Source of the DNA: Clostridiales bacterium UBA2432
Lineage (GTDB): Bacteria; Bacillota; Clostridia; Lachnospirales; Vallitaleaceae
NCBI GenBank assembly: GCA_002342805.1
Contig: DDQW01000062.1
Coordinates: 1 to 8,245 of the forward strand
Direction: 5' to 3'
DNA: 8,245 bases
Under the pieces are notes generated by a model. That model did no database searches. It saw only the letters and a list, made by a program, of their open reading frames with translations, and was not told the origin of the DNA. A program made the translations under genes and the position numbers. The first letter of the stretch is position 1; each line of letters opens with the position of its first letter. Positions 1-6,996 of the stretch are shown here, piece by piece.

Positions 1-1
1 A

Positions 2-61
2 ACTATTCTAACACCTAGGGCTTTTACGGACAAGTTTCTTCGACAAGAGATAATGTGTTAG
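2..61 (+). other. Possible 3' end of an upstream coding frame cut by the window edge
   Basis: The second forward frame is open from the left edge to a TAG at 59-61 and reads TILTPRAFTDKFLRQEIMC. This could be the tail of a gene lying mostly outside the window, or chance. Its stop overlaps the proposed GTG start of the RCC1-repeat gene at 55. Only 19 codons are visible and I do not recognise them, so no function is proposed. Confidence 0.2.
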
Positions 62-1191
62 AAAAAGAGCTATTAAAAAATAGGAATGATATTATCTCGA
101 TTTCAGTGAACATTAAATATTTTATTGGACTTCAATCAAATGGTAATGTAATTACAACATCAACTAGTGAATTGAAAGATATTCTTTCTGAGTGGCCAAA
201 TATTAAAAGTATTTCAATGGGATCTAATCATATTATAGGGTTGACAGATCAAGGAACTGTTGTGTCTACTGGGGATAATGATTATGGACAGTGCAATACA
301 GAAGATTGGAAGAATGTAAAAGAAATAATTGCCGAAAGTAACCATTCAATTGGATTAACAAATGATGGTAGGGTACTCTCAGAAGGGTCTAATGCATTTG
401 GTCAATGTAATGTTGATGACTGGAAAGATATAACACAAATTTCAGCTGGACCAAGACATACTATTGGATTAAAAAAAGATGGTACAGTTTTGGCAGTGGG
501 GGCAAATGAAAATAGTGAGTGTGACCTTAATACGTGGACAGATATAGTTATGATAAGTGCTGGAGAAGCATATTCCGTTGGATTAAAAAAAGATGGCACA
601 GTCGTTGCAATTGGTTTAAATGCATTTGGACAATGTGATGTTGAGAAATGGACAGACATAATTTTTATTAGTAGTGGGAATTCACATACAATTGGGCTGA
701 AGAATGACGGAAAATTTTTAGCAACTGGGGCAAATAAAGAAGGACAATGCAATGTAAAATATTTTAACATAATGACGATTAGTGATGTAGACATTCAACA
801 GCTTTCTAAACGTCCGATATATGTATCACCAAGTAAATCCAATAATAAGACCTCAACTGTGTCATCAATAAATCAAAAAGATGATATAATGGAATATGCT
901 AAAAGAAAATGGGGAGAAGATCAAAGTATGATAGATTATGAATATAGCAAACAAATAAATTCATATACCTATTATAGTTTGCAACCGGATTCGAAAATAA
1001 AAGAATATGCTTTAGAAAAATGGACAGAAAATGGATATACAGATTGGAATATGGTCGAATATGAATTTGATAAGCAAAAAAGTTCTTACGAGTATATGCA
1101 GAGTATTAGTGGGGGACAAGAGGCAATTAACAAGTGGACAGAAAATGGATATACAGATTGGAATATGGCCGAATATGAGTATAGAAAATGA
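55..1191 (+). CDS. RCC1-repeat (beta-propeller type) protein with a C-terminal repeat array
   Basis: Residues about 12-235 contain five to six repeats of roughly 38 residues, with a core like W-x-DI-x-x-ISAG-x-x-HTIGLKKDGTV-x-A-G-x-N-x-x-GQCDV. This is the bacterial form of the regulator of chromosome condensation (RCC1) repeat, which folds as propeller blades and usually serves in binding rather than catalysis. A low-complexity linker (about 245-275) leads to a second array: three copies of a KW-x-E/D...M-x-x-YEY/F motif at about 285-307, 322-348 and 360-378, the last two nearly identical. I do not recognise that second domain. No signal peptide or membrane segment is seen. The start is weak: GTG at 55 with only AAGAGA upstream, and an in-frame TAG at 16-18 blocks extension. 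The next in-frame ATG falls inside a repeat. The protein may therefore be N-terminally truncated, and its role is unknown. Confidence 0.75.
   Translation: MLEKELLKNRNDIISISVNIKYFIGLQSNGNVITTSTSELKDILSEWPNIKSISMGSNHIIGLTDQGTVVSTGDNDYGQCNTEDWKNVKEIIAESNHSIGLTNDGRVLSEGSNAFGQCNVDDWKDITQISAGPRHTIGLKKDGTVLAVGANENSECDLNTWTDIVMISAGEAYSVGLKKDGTVVAIGLNAFGQCDVEKWTDIIFISSGNSHTIGLKNDGKFLATGANKEGQCNVKYFNIMTISDVDIQQLSKRPIYVSPSKSNNKTSTVSSINQKDDIMEYAKRKWGEDQSMIDYEYSKQINSYTYYSLQPDSKIKEYALEKWTENGYTDWNMVEYEFDKQKSSYEYMQSISGGQEAINKWTENGYTDWNMAEYEYRK
1021..1178 (+). repeat. Near-identical in-frame direct repeat inside the RCC1-repeat gene
   Basis: Copy 1 (1021-1064) and copy 2 (1135-1178) match over 44 bases with a single T/C difference (1055 versus 1169). 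The first 34 bases are identical. The offset is 114 bp, exactly 38 codons, so the repeat stays in frame and encodes the WTENGYTDWNM-V/A-EYE unit twice. Such high identity, compared with the diverged first copy near residue 285, suggests a recent tandem duplication or gene conversion. Confidence 0.9.
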
Positions 1192-1643
1192 GCCTGTAGT
1201 GTATTATATGGGAAGAAAATTACAGTTTTATAAAGAGAATCAATTGACTAATTACTTGCTTTGAATCATTTATTACAGATGAAACAAGAAGTTCGTATAC
1301 GGATGAAGAGATGAAAATATTTTAAAGCTGAATTATTCATCCAGTTATGAGCGATCTTAAAATCAATGAGTGACTTTTTCTGGGATTGAAATTCAAAATA
1401 CCATGTATTTTCTTTAAAAAATCGGCTAAATCCTATTGATTTCACTTTTACGATTTTGAGTTACAATTGTTCATCGGAACTTTATGTTTCCAGGGTATAA
1501 ATTTATAAGAATTATTCAAGTGGCTAAGAATACTGGTCTTCTTATGAACATAAATCCATAGTGTCGATGGTTATGATTATCATAAAGAAGGAACAGAGCA
1601 TTATTTAAGAAGAGAACTTTGTAGGTTTAACTGGATTTTTGTC

Positions 1644-1793
1644 TCAGATTCTCCATACCACGATTGCAGTAATGTCGGCACAGTCTTTTAATTCTTGTAT
1701 TACATGTGCTGAGTCTTCAACCTCTTGCTTGTATTTAAGTTTATGTTCAAGGCTGGCCCAATAACGGCATTGAAGGCAATGTGAAAATTGAGC
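1644..1793 (-). pseudogene. Fragment of a small alarmone synthetase (RelA/SpoT-family GTP pyrophosphokinase)
   Basis: Read on the minus strand, this stretch encodes about 49 residues including WASLEHKLKYK, followed by VIQELKDCADITA. The first matches the typical end of the RelA/SpoT nucleotidyltransferase domain in RelP/RelQ-type small alarmone synthetases (generally ...DFWASLEHKLRYK). The second matches the helix that follows it (generally ...ELKECADISAE...). The preceding QFSHCLQCRYW resembles a decayed form of the usual QIRTIAMDFW strand. The frame is closed by TAA at 1796-1794 and by TGA at 1646-1644. The catalytic N-terminal part is absent, and the space where it should lie is occupied by the methylase promoter and gene. 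The product cannot make (p)ppGpp. Identification rests on motif recognition only. Confidence 0.7.
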
Positions 1794-1799
1794 TTATTA

Positions 1800-1828
1800 T
1801 TGTTATTTTTAATAATTTAAGTTATAAT
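1800..1828 (+). promoter_or_regulatory. Predicted sigma-A type promoter of the methylase-ATPase operon
   Basis: TTGTTA at 1800-1805 and a consensus TATAAT at 1823-1828 are separated by 17 bp. Transcription would begin about 6-8 bp downstream, giving a leader of roughly 25 nt before the start codon at 1861. No operator dyad or controller-protein gene is visible nearby, so I see no evidence of dedicated C-protein control. Confidence 0.6.
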
Positions 1829-1847
1829 TATATCATTATGTTTTTTT

Positions 1848-1852
1848 AGGAG
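1848..1852 (+). promoter_or_regulatory. Ribosome binding site that fixes the methylase start at 1861
   Basis: AGGAG lies 8 nt before ATG at 1861. The alternative upstream GTG at 1852 overlaps this site and therefore cannot be the start used with it. Confidence 0.8.
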
Positions 1853-1860
1853 TGTCATGT

Positions 1861-2973
1861 ATGAATATCCCAACTATAGATTTGTTTTCTGGAGCAGGTG
1901 GGTTATCTTATGGTCTGAAATCTTGTGGTTTAGATATTAGAGCAGCTGTAGAAATTGATCCAAATGCAATCAATACATATAAAAGGAATATTGGAGATGT
2001 TGTCATTGATAGGGATATTTCTGAAATTTCAGGAAAAGAATTACTTGAATTTGCTGGAATTAAGAAGGGGGAAATGTTTATATTAGCAGGATGTCCACCT
2101 TGTCAAGGATTTTCATCAGTAGGCCCTAGAGATGAGACTGACATTAGGAACCAATTGGTTTTTCAATATGTCAGACTTATACTAGAAACTAGACCTTGGT
2201 TTATTATTATGGAAAATGTACCAGGAATGTCAAGAGGTATAGGAAAGGCAATTTTTGCTGAAGTAAAAATAATCTTATCTGATTATTATATACTGAATGA
2301 TGATATTTTAGATTCAGCTAATTACGGAGTACCACAACATCGTAAGAGATTGGTAATGCATGGTGTATTAAAAACAATTGCAGAAAAATACTTGCCTCCC
2401 GGGTTTGAATTGCAAATGCCGGAAATAACACACAAGAATCCTGAAATTTTGGATGAGAGTAAGCAGGACTGGCTTACTGTTGATGTAATTAGAGACCTTC
2501 CCTTTCTAAAGGCGGGGGGAGATGATTCGGATATACCGAACCATAGATGTAGAGGCCTTTCAGAATTAAATATTGAACGAATAAAACATACTCCACATAA
2601 TGGTGGAAGTAGGGATTCATGGCCGGAAGATTTGATTCTTGACTGCCATAAAGGTAATGTGGTTTATTCAGATGTATATGGAAGGATGGATTTTAAATCA
2701 CAAGCACCAACTATTACAGCTGGTTGTCTAATATACAGTAAAGGCAGATTCGGACATCCTGAGCAGGATAGACCGATATCAGCACGTGAAGCGGCCAGAT
2801 TACAGACTTTTCCAGATGAATTTGTTTTCGAAGGAAATCTTGAGATGGTTGGTCGCCAAATTGGTAATGCAGTACCTCCTAAACTGGCTGAAGCAAGCGG
2901 AAGGCACATCATAGAAATAATAAAAAAATATGATATTGCGAAAAAGGCTAAAAGAAGCAAAAAAAAGGAGTAG
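1861..2973 (+). CDS. DNA (cytosine-5-)-methyltransferase
   Basis: This 370-residue enzyme should transfer a methyl group from S-adenosylmethionine to C5 of cytosine in a specific DNA sequence. The ordered m5C-methylase motifs are all present: motif I DLFSGAGGLS (7-16), motif IV GCPPCQGFSSVG with catalytic Cys81, motif VI ENVPG (118-122), motif VIII QHRKRL (159-164), then the target-recognition region (about 170-300). Motif IX follows as SAREAARLQTFPDEF (307-321) and motif X as GRQIGNAVPPKLAE. Length and motif order are typical of an intact single-chain enzyme. The C-terminus ends in a lysine-rich tail. The next gene starts 3 nt after the stop, so the two are almost certainly co-transcribed and translationally coupled. 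The recognition sequence cannot be read from the protein. No Vsr repair gene or conventional restriction endonuclease lies nearby. The likely role is self-protection for the adjacent ATPase-nuclease, though a solitary methylase function remains possible. Confidence 0.96.
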   Translation: MNIPTIDLFSGAGGLSYGLKSCGLDIRAAVEIDPNAINTYKRNIGDVVIDRDISEISGKELLEFAGIKKGEMFILAGCPPCQGFSSVGPRDETDIRNQLVFQYVRLILETRPWFIIMENVPGMSRGIGKAIFAEVKIILSDYYILNDDILDSANYGVPQHRKRLVMHGVLKTIAEKYLPPGFELQMPEITHKNPEILDESKQDWLTVDVIRDLPFLKAGGDDSDIPNHRCRGLSELNIERIKHTPHNGGSRDSWPEDLILDCHKGNVVYSDVYGRMDFKSQAPTITAGCLIYSKGRFGHPEQDRPISAREAARLQTFPDEFVFEGNLEMVGRQIGNAVPPKLAEASGRHIIEIIKKYDIAKKAKRSKKKE

Positions 2974-2976
2974 AGT

Positions 2977-4803
2977 ATGGAATTATATGAAACAATTTCT
3001 AATATGTTTGCTAAAGATAGCGAAAGACGTATTTTTTGCAAACATATCGATTATATACGTTTTCCATTTTTTAAAAATTATAAAGAGAATCTTCGAGTGA
3101 ATTTTGACTTTCCAATAGTCTTCTTAACAGGAACAAATGGAACAGGGAAAAGTTCGCTTTTACATGCATTATATGGGACAGTAGAAAACAATAATATTAG
3201 TGAATTTTGGTTTAATACAGCACTTGATCCTATTAAAGACTTGGAAAATGAAAGGCATTGCTTTATTTACGGGTATACAACAGAATTCACTCATACAAGA
3301 GTTGAAGCTTTAAAAACCAGAATTCAACGGAAAAAGCGTAAAACTGAAAGATTTGATCCAGAGTATTGGGAACCGTCAAGACCAATTATGGGGTATGGTA
3401 TGAAAAAGCTACCCGAAAATGTTGATGAGCGAGAAGCAAGTAAGACTAGATGGAAATTGTTGCGAAGAAAAGTTTATTACATGGATTTTAGGTACTCTCT
3501 TAGTGCATTTGACAAATATTTTTATTTTGGAGCAAGTCCAATAAGTAAGACTATTCATAGTAAGCAAGATATGATTCGCCAAAGAGCTTTGAAACTTAAA
3601 GCGGCATACGAATCTAATTCTGAACAATCTTTTTATTCTAGAATTGTTGAAAAGCCCATTGATTTTAGCAAAGAAGCCCTTGCAGTTATTGGTTTTATTT
3701 TAGGGAAATCATATAAAGAGGCAAAATTATTAAGTCATAATTTATATGATGGAGAAAAAGGTTTTGCTATTCGTTATAAAACTGATTTATTAAGTTACTC
3801 AGAAGCATATGCAGGCAGTGGTGAAGTCGCAGTGGCAAAGCTGGTAAACGATATATTGGGAGCTGAAAAATATTCAATGATATTATTAGATGAACCGGAA
3901 ACATCCTTGCATCCAGCAGCTCAAAAAAGATTGATAGAATTCTTGTTAAAACAGATTGTAGAGAAGAAGCTTCAAGTAGTAATATCAACGCATTCACCTG
4001 ATATTTTACAGGATGCACCTAATAAGTCTATTAAGGTTATGTACGGCAGTGAAGTTGATGGGAAAATTGATATTTTGGAAGACGTCTATTATGAAAATGC
4101 TTTCCTTCATATAGGCCATTCTATGAAGGAAAAGAAAAAAATTATTGTAGAAGATAAATTGGCTAAATTGATAACTGAGAAAGTATTGATAGATTTGGGG
4201 GATAATGATTTATTTGAAGTGGGTTATTATCCAGGTGGAGAGAGTCGAATTAAGCAGGAAGAGATGCTTGTTTATTCAAAAAGTGAAGAAAAAGATGTGT
4301 ACATTTTGTTTGATGGTGATCAGCGTTTTGAAAAAGTTAAATTACAAAGAATGACAGAAATAGAGAAGAATTCAGAAAATCTAGGTGGATTAATTTCGAA
4401 TTTGTTAAATCAACAAATAGAATTTTCAGTCGACGGTTCGAGTGAAAAAAATGATGAAACTCGAGCAAAAAAAGAAGAACAACTTGTTTCGGCTATGCTA
4501 AAATATTTGAAATTTATAGAATCAAATGTCTATTTTTTACCGAAGGAAATTCCTGAAGAAATCATTTGGGATGATGAAGTACTAAAGACGCTTGGACTTG
4601 AAGAAACTGAGAAGCAACAAATTATTGATGAGGAAAATTGTAAAAAGAAAATCAATTTATTGGCGGGTATAGTATTTGGAGATAGAACAGCTCAAGGACA
4701 AGAGTCGGTTCATAAAATGCTTATAATTCGATGGTCAAAAAGAAAAGATAAAAGTTATACTGAAATTGCGACAATTATTAATAAAATAAAAAATTATTTA
4801 TAA
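2977..4803 (+). CDS. ABC-type AAA ATPase with C-terminal TOPRIM-like domain (OLD-family architecture)
   Basis: This 608-residue protein starts at ATG 2977 after AAGGAG (2965-2970). Visible ATPase motifs are Walker A GTNGTGKSS (52-60), signature-like YAGSGE (278-283), Walker B MILLDEPETSLHP (301-313; Asp305, Glu306) and the H-loop STHSPDIL (337-344, His339). This is the SMC/Rad50-like nucleotide-binding fold seen in OLD nucleases, GajA and PARIS AriA. The C-terminal region shows a TOPRIM-like pattern: IIVEDK (Glu392), PGGES (419-423), and ILFDGDQR (Asp446, Asp448). TOPRIM domains use these acidic residues to bind metal and cleave nucleic acid. Residues about 455-608 are not assignable. A basic stretch (QRKKRK, 117-122) sits in the insert between Walker A and the signature. 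Coupling to the methylase suggests an ATP-dependent effector nuclease controlled by DNA methylation. That role is inferred; the ATPase call is secure and the TOPRIM call is probable. Confidence 0.88.
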   Translation: MELYETISNMFAKDSERRIFCKHIDYIRFPFFKNYKENLRVNFDFPIVFLTGTNGTGKSSLLHALYGTVENNNISEFWFNTALDPIKDLENERHCFIYGYTTEFTHTRVEALKTRIQRKKRKTERFDPEYWEPSRPIMGYGMKKLPENVDEREASKTRWKLLRRKVYYMDFRYSLSAFDKYFYFGASPISKTIHSKQDMIRQRALKLKAAYESNSEQSFYSRIVEKPIDFSKEALAVIGFILGKSYKEAKLLSHNLYDGEKGFAIRYKTDLLSYSEAYAGSGEVAVAKLVNDILGAEKYSMILLDEPETSLHPAAQKRLIEFLLKQIVEKKLQVVISTHSPDILQDAPNKSIKVMYGSEVDGKIDILEDVYYENAFLHIGHSMKEKKKIIVEDKLAKLITEKVLIDLGDNDLFEVGYYPGGESRIKQEEMLVYSKSEEKDVYILFDGDQRFEKVKLQRMTEIEKNSENLGGLISNLLNQQIEFSVDGSSEKNDETRAKKEEQLVSAMLKYLKFIESNVYFLPKEIPEEIIWDDEVLKTLGLEETEKQQIIDEENCKKKINLLAGIVFGDRTAQGQESVHKMLIIRWSKRKDKSYTEIATIINKIKNYL

Positions 4804-5237
4804 ATTTATATAAATTTTTTTGTTGCTTCGCAAATACAGGAGTATGAAAGATAAGTCTAAGGATGTAATAAGGGTTACAGGTAAGCTAACGAAAAATGAT
4901 GGCACTAATATAAAAAATCATAATTATTAATAAATATTAGAAAAATATACTTGAGTAAGCTTCGCGCTACAAACATGTCAGCACATGCAAGTAATAAACT
5001 AGAAAATTTACAATAATTCATTTCATTTCCTTAAATTAAATTATATAATTGAATGCTTTTCATAGAGATGACAGATAAATTATGTTGATTTATGCATATG
5101 ATGTTTCTGATTGTGCTATGAAAAAACAGTATAAAAGTAATTAAATATTTAACTATCCCAAAATTCTCAAAAGCTCTTACGAATCCACACTAAATCTCAT
5201 ACTAATAAATAAAACAACTTATGAAATAGGTGATTAT
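4804..5237. other. AT-rich spacer between the methylase-ATPase operon and the ADP-ribose cassette
   Basis: No convincing gene is present. Two tiny overlapping frames were examined. The plus frame 4844-4930 (28 codons) has AGGAG only 1 nt from its ATG. The minus frame 5021-4905 (38 codons) is hydrophobic and has AAGGA six nt before its ATG. Neither has support from homology. A possible -10 element TATAAA at 5130-5135 could serve the downstream macro gene, but I see no good -35 partner. No clear GC-rich terminator is seen. Confidence 0.55.
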
Positions 5238-6251
5238 ATGCCATTTGAAATTGTAAGAAACGACATAACAAAAATGCACGTCGATGCCATAGTAAATCCG
5301 ACAAACTCCGATCTATATGGAACAGCAGGTGTTGATGGCGCTATACATAAAATTGAAGGGCCACGTTTACGAGAAGCGACCGCAAAAATAGGGATGCTGG
5401 CTCCTGGCAAGTGTGCATTGACAAAAGCCTTTAAACTTCCTGCCGGACATATCATTCATACGGTTGGACCCATATGGAAAGATGGGAATAACTTAGAAGA
5501 GGAGATTTTAAGAAGTTGCTATAAGAATTCTCTTGAACTCGCAAAAGATCAGGCATTTGAGACCATTGCCTTTCCTTTGATATCTTCCGGATCCTATGGC
5601 TGTCCTAAAGATCTTGCCTTGAATATTGCCGTTCGCTCCATTGGAGAATTTCTTCTTTTTAATGAGATGACGGTATATCTGGTTGTCTTTGATAAAAAAT
5701 CCTATCAACTATCAGAAGACCTCTACGCATCTGTCGAAGCGTATATTGATGATCATTACATCGATGACCATATGCTTCAAAGAAGCTATCGAGTAACAGA
5801 ACAAGCTGACTCAATTTTTTACGAAGAAACCCTTTTAGAGTCAAACAAAAGTGAGCGTTTACAAGAGGCAAAAATAAAGAAGAAATCTCTAGATGATGTT
5901 GTAAATCACCTAGATGAAACTTTTTCTGAAATGTTATTAAGGCTTATCGATGAAAAAGGATTAAAGGATCCCGAAGTTTATAAGAAAGCCAATGTTACAA
6001 AACAGACCTTCTCGAAAATTAGAAACAACATTCATTATAATCCAAGCAAACAAACTGTACTGGCATTTGCAATTGCCTTGCAACTTAATCTTGATGAAGC
6101 GAAAGATCTCTTAATGAAGTCAGGCTATGCTCTGTCTAAAAGCAGCCGTTTTGATGTGATTATTAGCTATTTTTTTGAGTCAGAGAACTATGACATATAT
6201 GAGATCAATGCCGTCCTTTTTGAATATGAGGAAAATCTGCTTGGCATATAG
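5238..6251 (+). CDS. Macro-domain protein fused to a C-terminal helix-turn-helix-like domain
   Basis: The start is ATG 5238 after AGGTGA (5228-5233). Residues 1-170 form a macro domain, the fold that binds ADP-ribose and in MacroD-type members removes ADP-ribose from proteins or hydrolyses O-acetyl-ADP-ribose. Seen motifs are DAIVNPTN (16-23, with Asn20 and Asn23), GTAGVDGAI (28-36; the usual first glycines are partly replaced) and ISSGSYGCP (115-123). A charged linker (about 180-220) follows. Residues 225-337 form a helical domain with an XRE-like pattern (VYKKANVTKQTFSKIRNN, then PSKQTVLAFAIAL). I recall this domain as a recurrent C-terminal module in Firmicute proteins, but its function is not established. 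It could bind DNA or serve as an interaction module. The gene opens a cassette with a vWA protein and an ADP-ribosylglycohydrolase, which supports a role in ADP-ribose metabolism or signalling. Hydrolase activity is likely but unproven. Confidence 0.9.
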   Translation: MPFEIVRNDITKMHVDAIVNPTNSDLYGTAGVDGAIHKIEGPRLREATAKIGMLAPGKCALTKAFKLPAGHIIHTVGPIWKDGNNLEEEILRSCYKNSLELAKDQAFETIAFPLISSGSYGCPKDLALNIAVRSIGEFLLFNEMTVYLVVFDKKSYQLSEDLYASVEAYIDDHYIDDHMLQRSYRVTEQADSIFYEETLLESNKSERLQEAKIKKKSLDDVVNHLDETFSEMLLRLIDEKGLKDPEVYKKANVTKQTFSKIRNNIHYNPSKQTVLAFAIALQLNLDEAKDLLMKSGYALSKSSRFDVIISYFFESENYDIYEINAVLFEYEENLLGI

Positions 6252-6329
6252 AAGCAATAAAATAAAAGTCAATTCATAAGTTACCTTTTGCATTGTTAAA
6301 AGTTGTATCCTTTAATTATCAAAGAGATT

Positions 6330-6334
6330 GGAGG
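6330..6334 (+). promoter_or_regulatory. Ribosome binding site that fixes the vWA start at 6342
   Basis: GGAGG lies 7 nt before ATG at 6342. The longer frame beginning with TTG at 6303 would carry 13 extra residues that include this site and has no ribosome binding site of its own, so it is rejected. Confidence 0.8.
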
Positions 6335-6341
6335 AATTAAC

Positions 6342-6992
6342 ATGAAAAAAGGATTAACGGAATTGGTATTTATTTTAGACCGAAGTGGCTCAATGGCCGG
6401 ACTTGAAAGTGATACAATCGGAGGTTTTAACAGTGTATTAACGAAGCAAAAAACAGAAGACGGTGATGCCAATATCACAACAATACTGTTTGATGACAAA
6501 TACGAAGTGCTACATGACCGGTACAATCTTCTTAAAATCTCAAATATAACAGACAAGGAATATTTTGTAAGAGGAACGACAGCATTATTGGATGCCATCG
6601 GTAAGACCATTAATAAGATGGCTAATGTACAAAAATATGCTTCTGATGATGAAGGCGCTGAAAAAGTGATGGTTGTTATCATTACAGATGGTATGGAAAA
6701 TGCAAGTAGGGAGTATTCCTATCATCAGATTAAAAAGATGATCGATCGTCAAAAGGAAAAATATGGATGGGAATTTATATTTTTGGGGGCCAATATTGAT
6801 GCAGTAGAGATTGCTGGCCGATTTGGCATAGCAGAAGACAGAGCGGCCAATTACCATGCAGATAGTGAAGGTACCATGCTAAACTATGAAGTAATTAGTG
6901 AAACGGTGAGTATGGTTCGCTCAAAACGTTCTATTGATTCAGATTGGAAAAATAGAATCGACAGCGATTATAAGAGCAGGAAAAGGCGGTAA
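6342..6992 (+). CDS. von Willebrand factor A (vWA) domain protein with intact MIDAS motif
   Basis: This 216-residue cytoplasmic protein (no signal peptide) is nearly all vWA domain. The metal-ion-dependent adhesion site is complete: DRSGSM (Asp13, Ser15, Ser17), a threonine in RGTTALLDAI (79-80), and the aspartate of ITDGMEN (Asp116). Such domains bind a divalent metal and mediate protein-protein contacts, and in bacteria they often act as scaffold partners of ATPases or modifying enzymes. The tail (about 197-216) is charged and holds a short internal repeat, IDSDWKNR then IDSDYKSR, ending in basic residues. The gene follows the macro gene by 90 bp and precedes the glycohydrolase by 4 bp, so it is likely translated together with the latter. 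It may present a substrate to, or assemble, the ADP-ribose enzymes. That role is inferred from context only. Confidence 0.92.
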   Translation: MKKGLTELVFILDRSGSMAGLESDTIGGFNSVLTKQKTEDGDANITTILFDDKYEVLHDRYNLLKISNITDKEYFVRGTTALLDAIGKTINKMANVQKYASDDEGAEKVMVVIITDGMENASREYSYHQIKKMIDRQKEKYGWEFIFLGANIDAVEIAGRFGIAEDRAANYHADSEGTMLNYEVISETVSMVRSKRSIDSDWKNRIDSDYKSRKRR

Positions 6993-6996
6993 TATA

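Larger units (their letters stand above)
1192..1851. other. Non-coding or decayed stretch between the RCC1-repeat gene and the methylase operon
   Basis: No intact gene is supported here. The right part holds the alarmone-synthetase remnant (1644-1793, minus strand) and the methylase promoter. The rest shows only short open runs without start and ribosome binding site. Examples are a plus-strand run at about 1555-1692 containing DGYDYHKEGTEHYLRREL and a minus-strand run at about 1268-1468 containing FSRFFKENTWYFEFQSQKK. I could not assign either; they may be further gene debris or chance. Confidence 0.6.

Noticed and set aside
402..794. Long minus-strand frame inside the RCC1-repeat gene
   Set aside because: It mirrors the periodic repeats on the opposite strand; the plus frame has clear repeat-family conservation.
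1031..1264. Plus-strand frame of 77 codons overlapping the end of the RCC1-repeat gene
   Set aside because: It is an out-of-frame reading of the duplicated 44-bp unit (MDIQIGIW appears twice because the offset is a multiple of three) and has no ribosome binding site.
1268..1468. Minus-strand open run of about 67 codons with FSRFFKENTWYFEFQSQKK
   Set aside because: No start codon with a ribosome binding site and no recognised family; open runs of this length are expected in AT-rich DNA.
1852..1860. Upstream GTG start for the methylase
   Set aside because: It overlaps the AGGAG that is ideally spaced for ATG at 1861.
4802..4821. Perfect AT palindrome followed by a T run just after the ATPase stop, as a terminator
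   Set aside because: The stem is made only of A and T and would be very weak, so it cannot be supported as an intrinsic terminator.
4844..4930. 28-codon plus-strand frame MKDKSKDVIRVTGK...
   Set aside because: The AGGAG lies only 1 nt from the ATG, which is too close, and no family is recognisable.
6934..6996. Longer N-terminus for the ADP-ribosylglycohydrolase overlapping the vWA gene
   Set aside because: It would need a rare non-ATG start. The family signature GAIIGD begins directly after ATG 6997, which has its own ribosome binding site.
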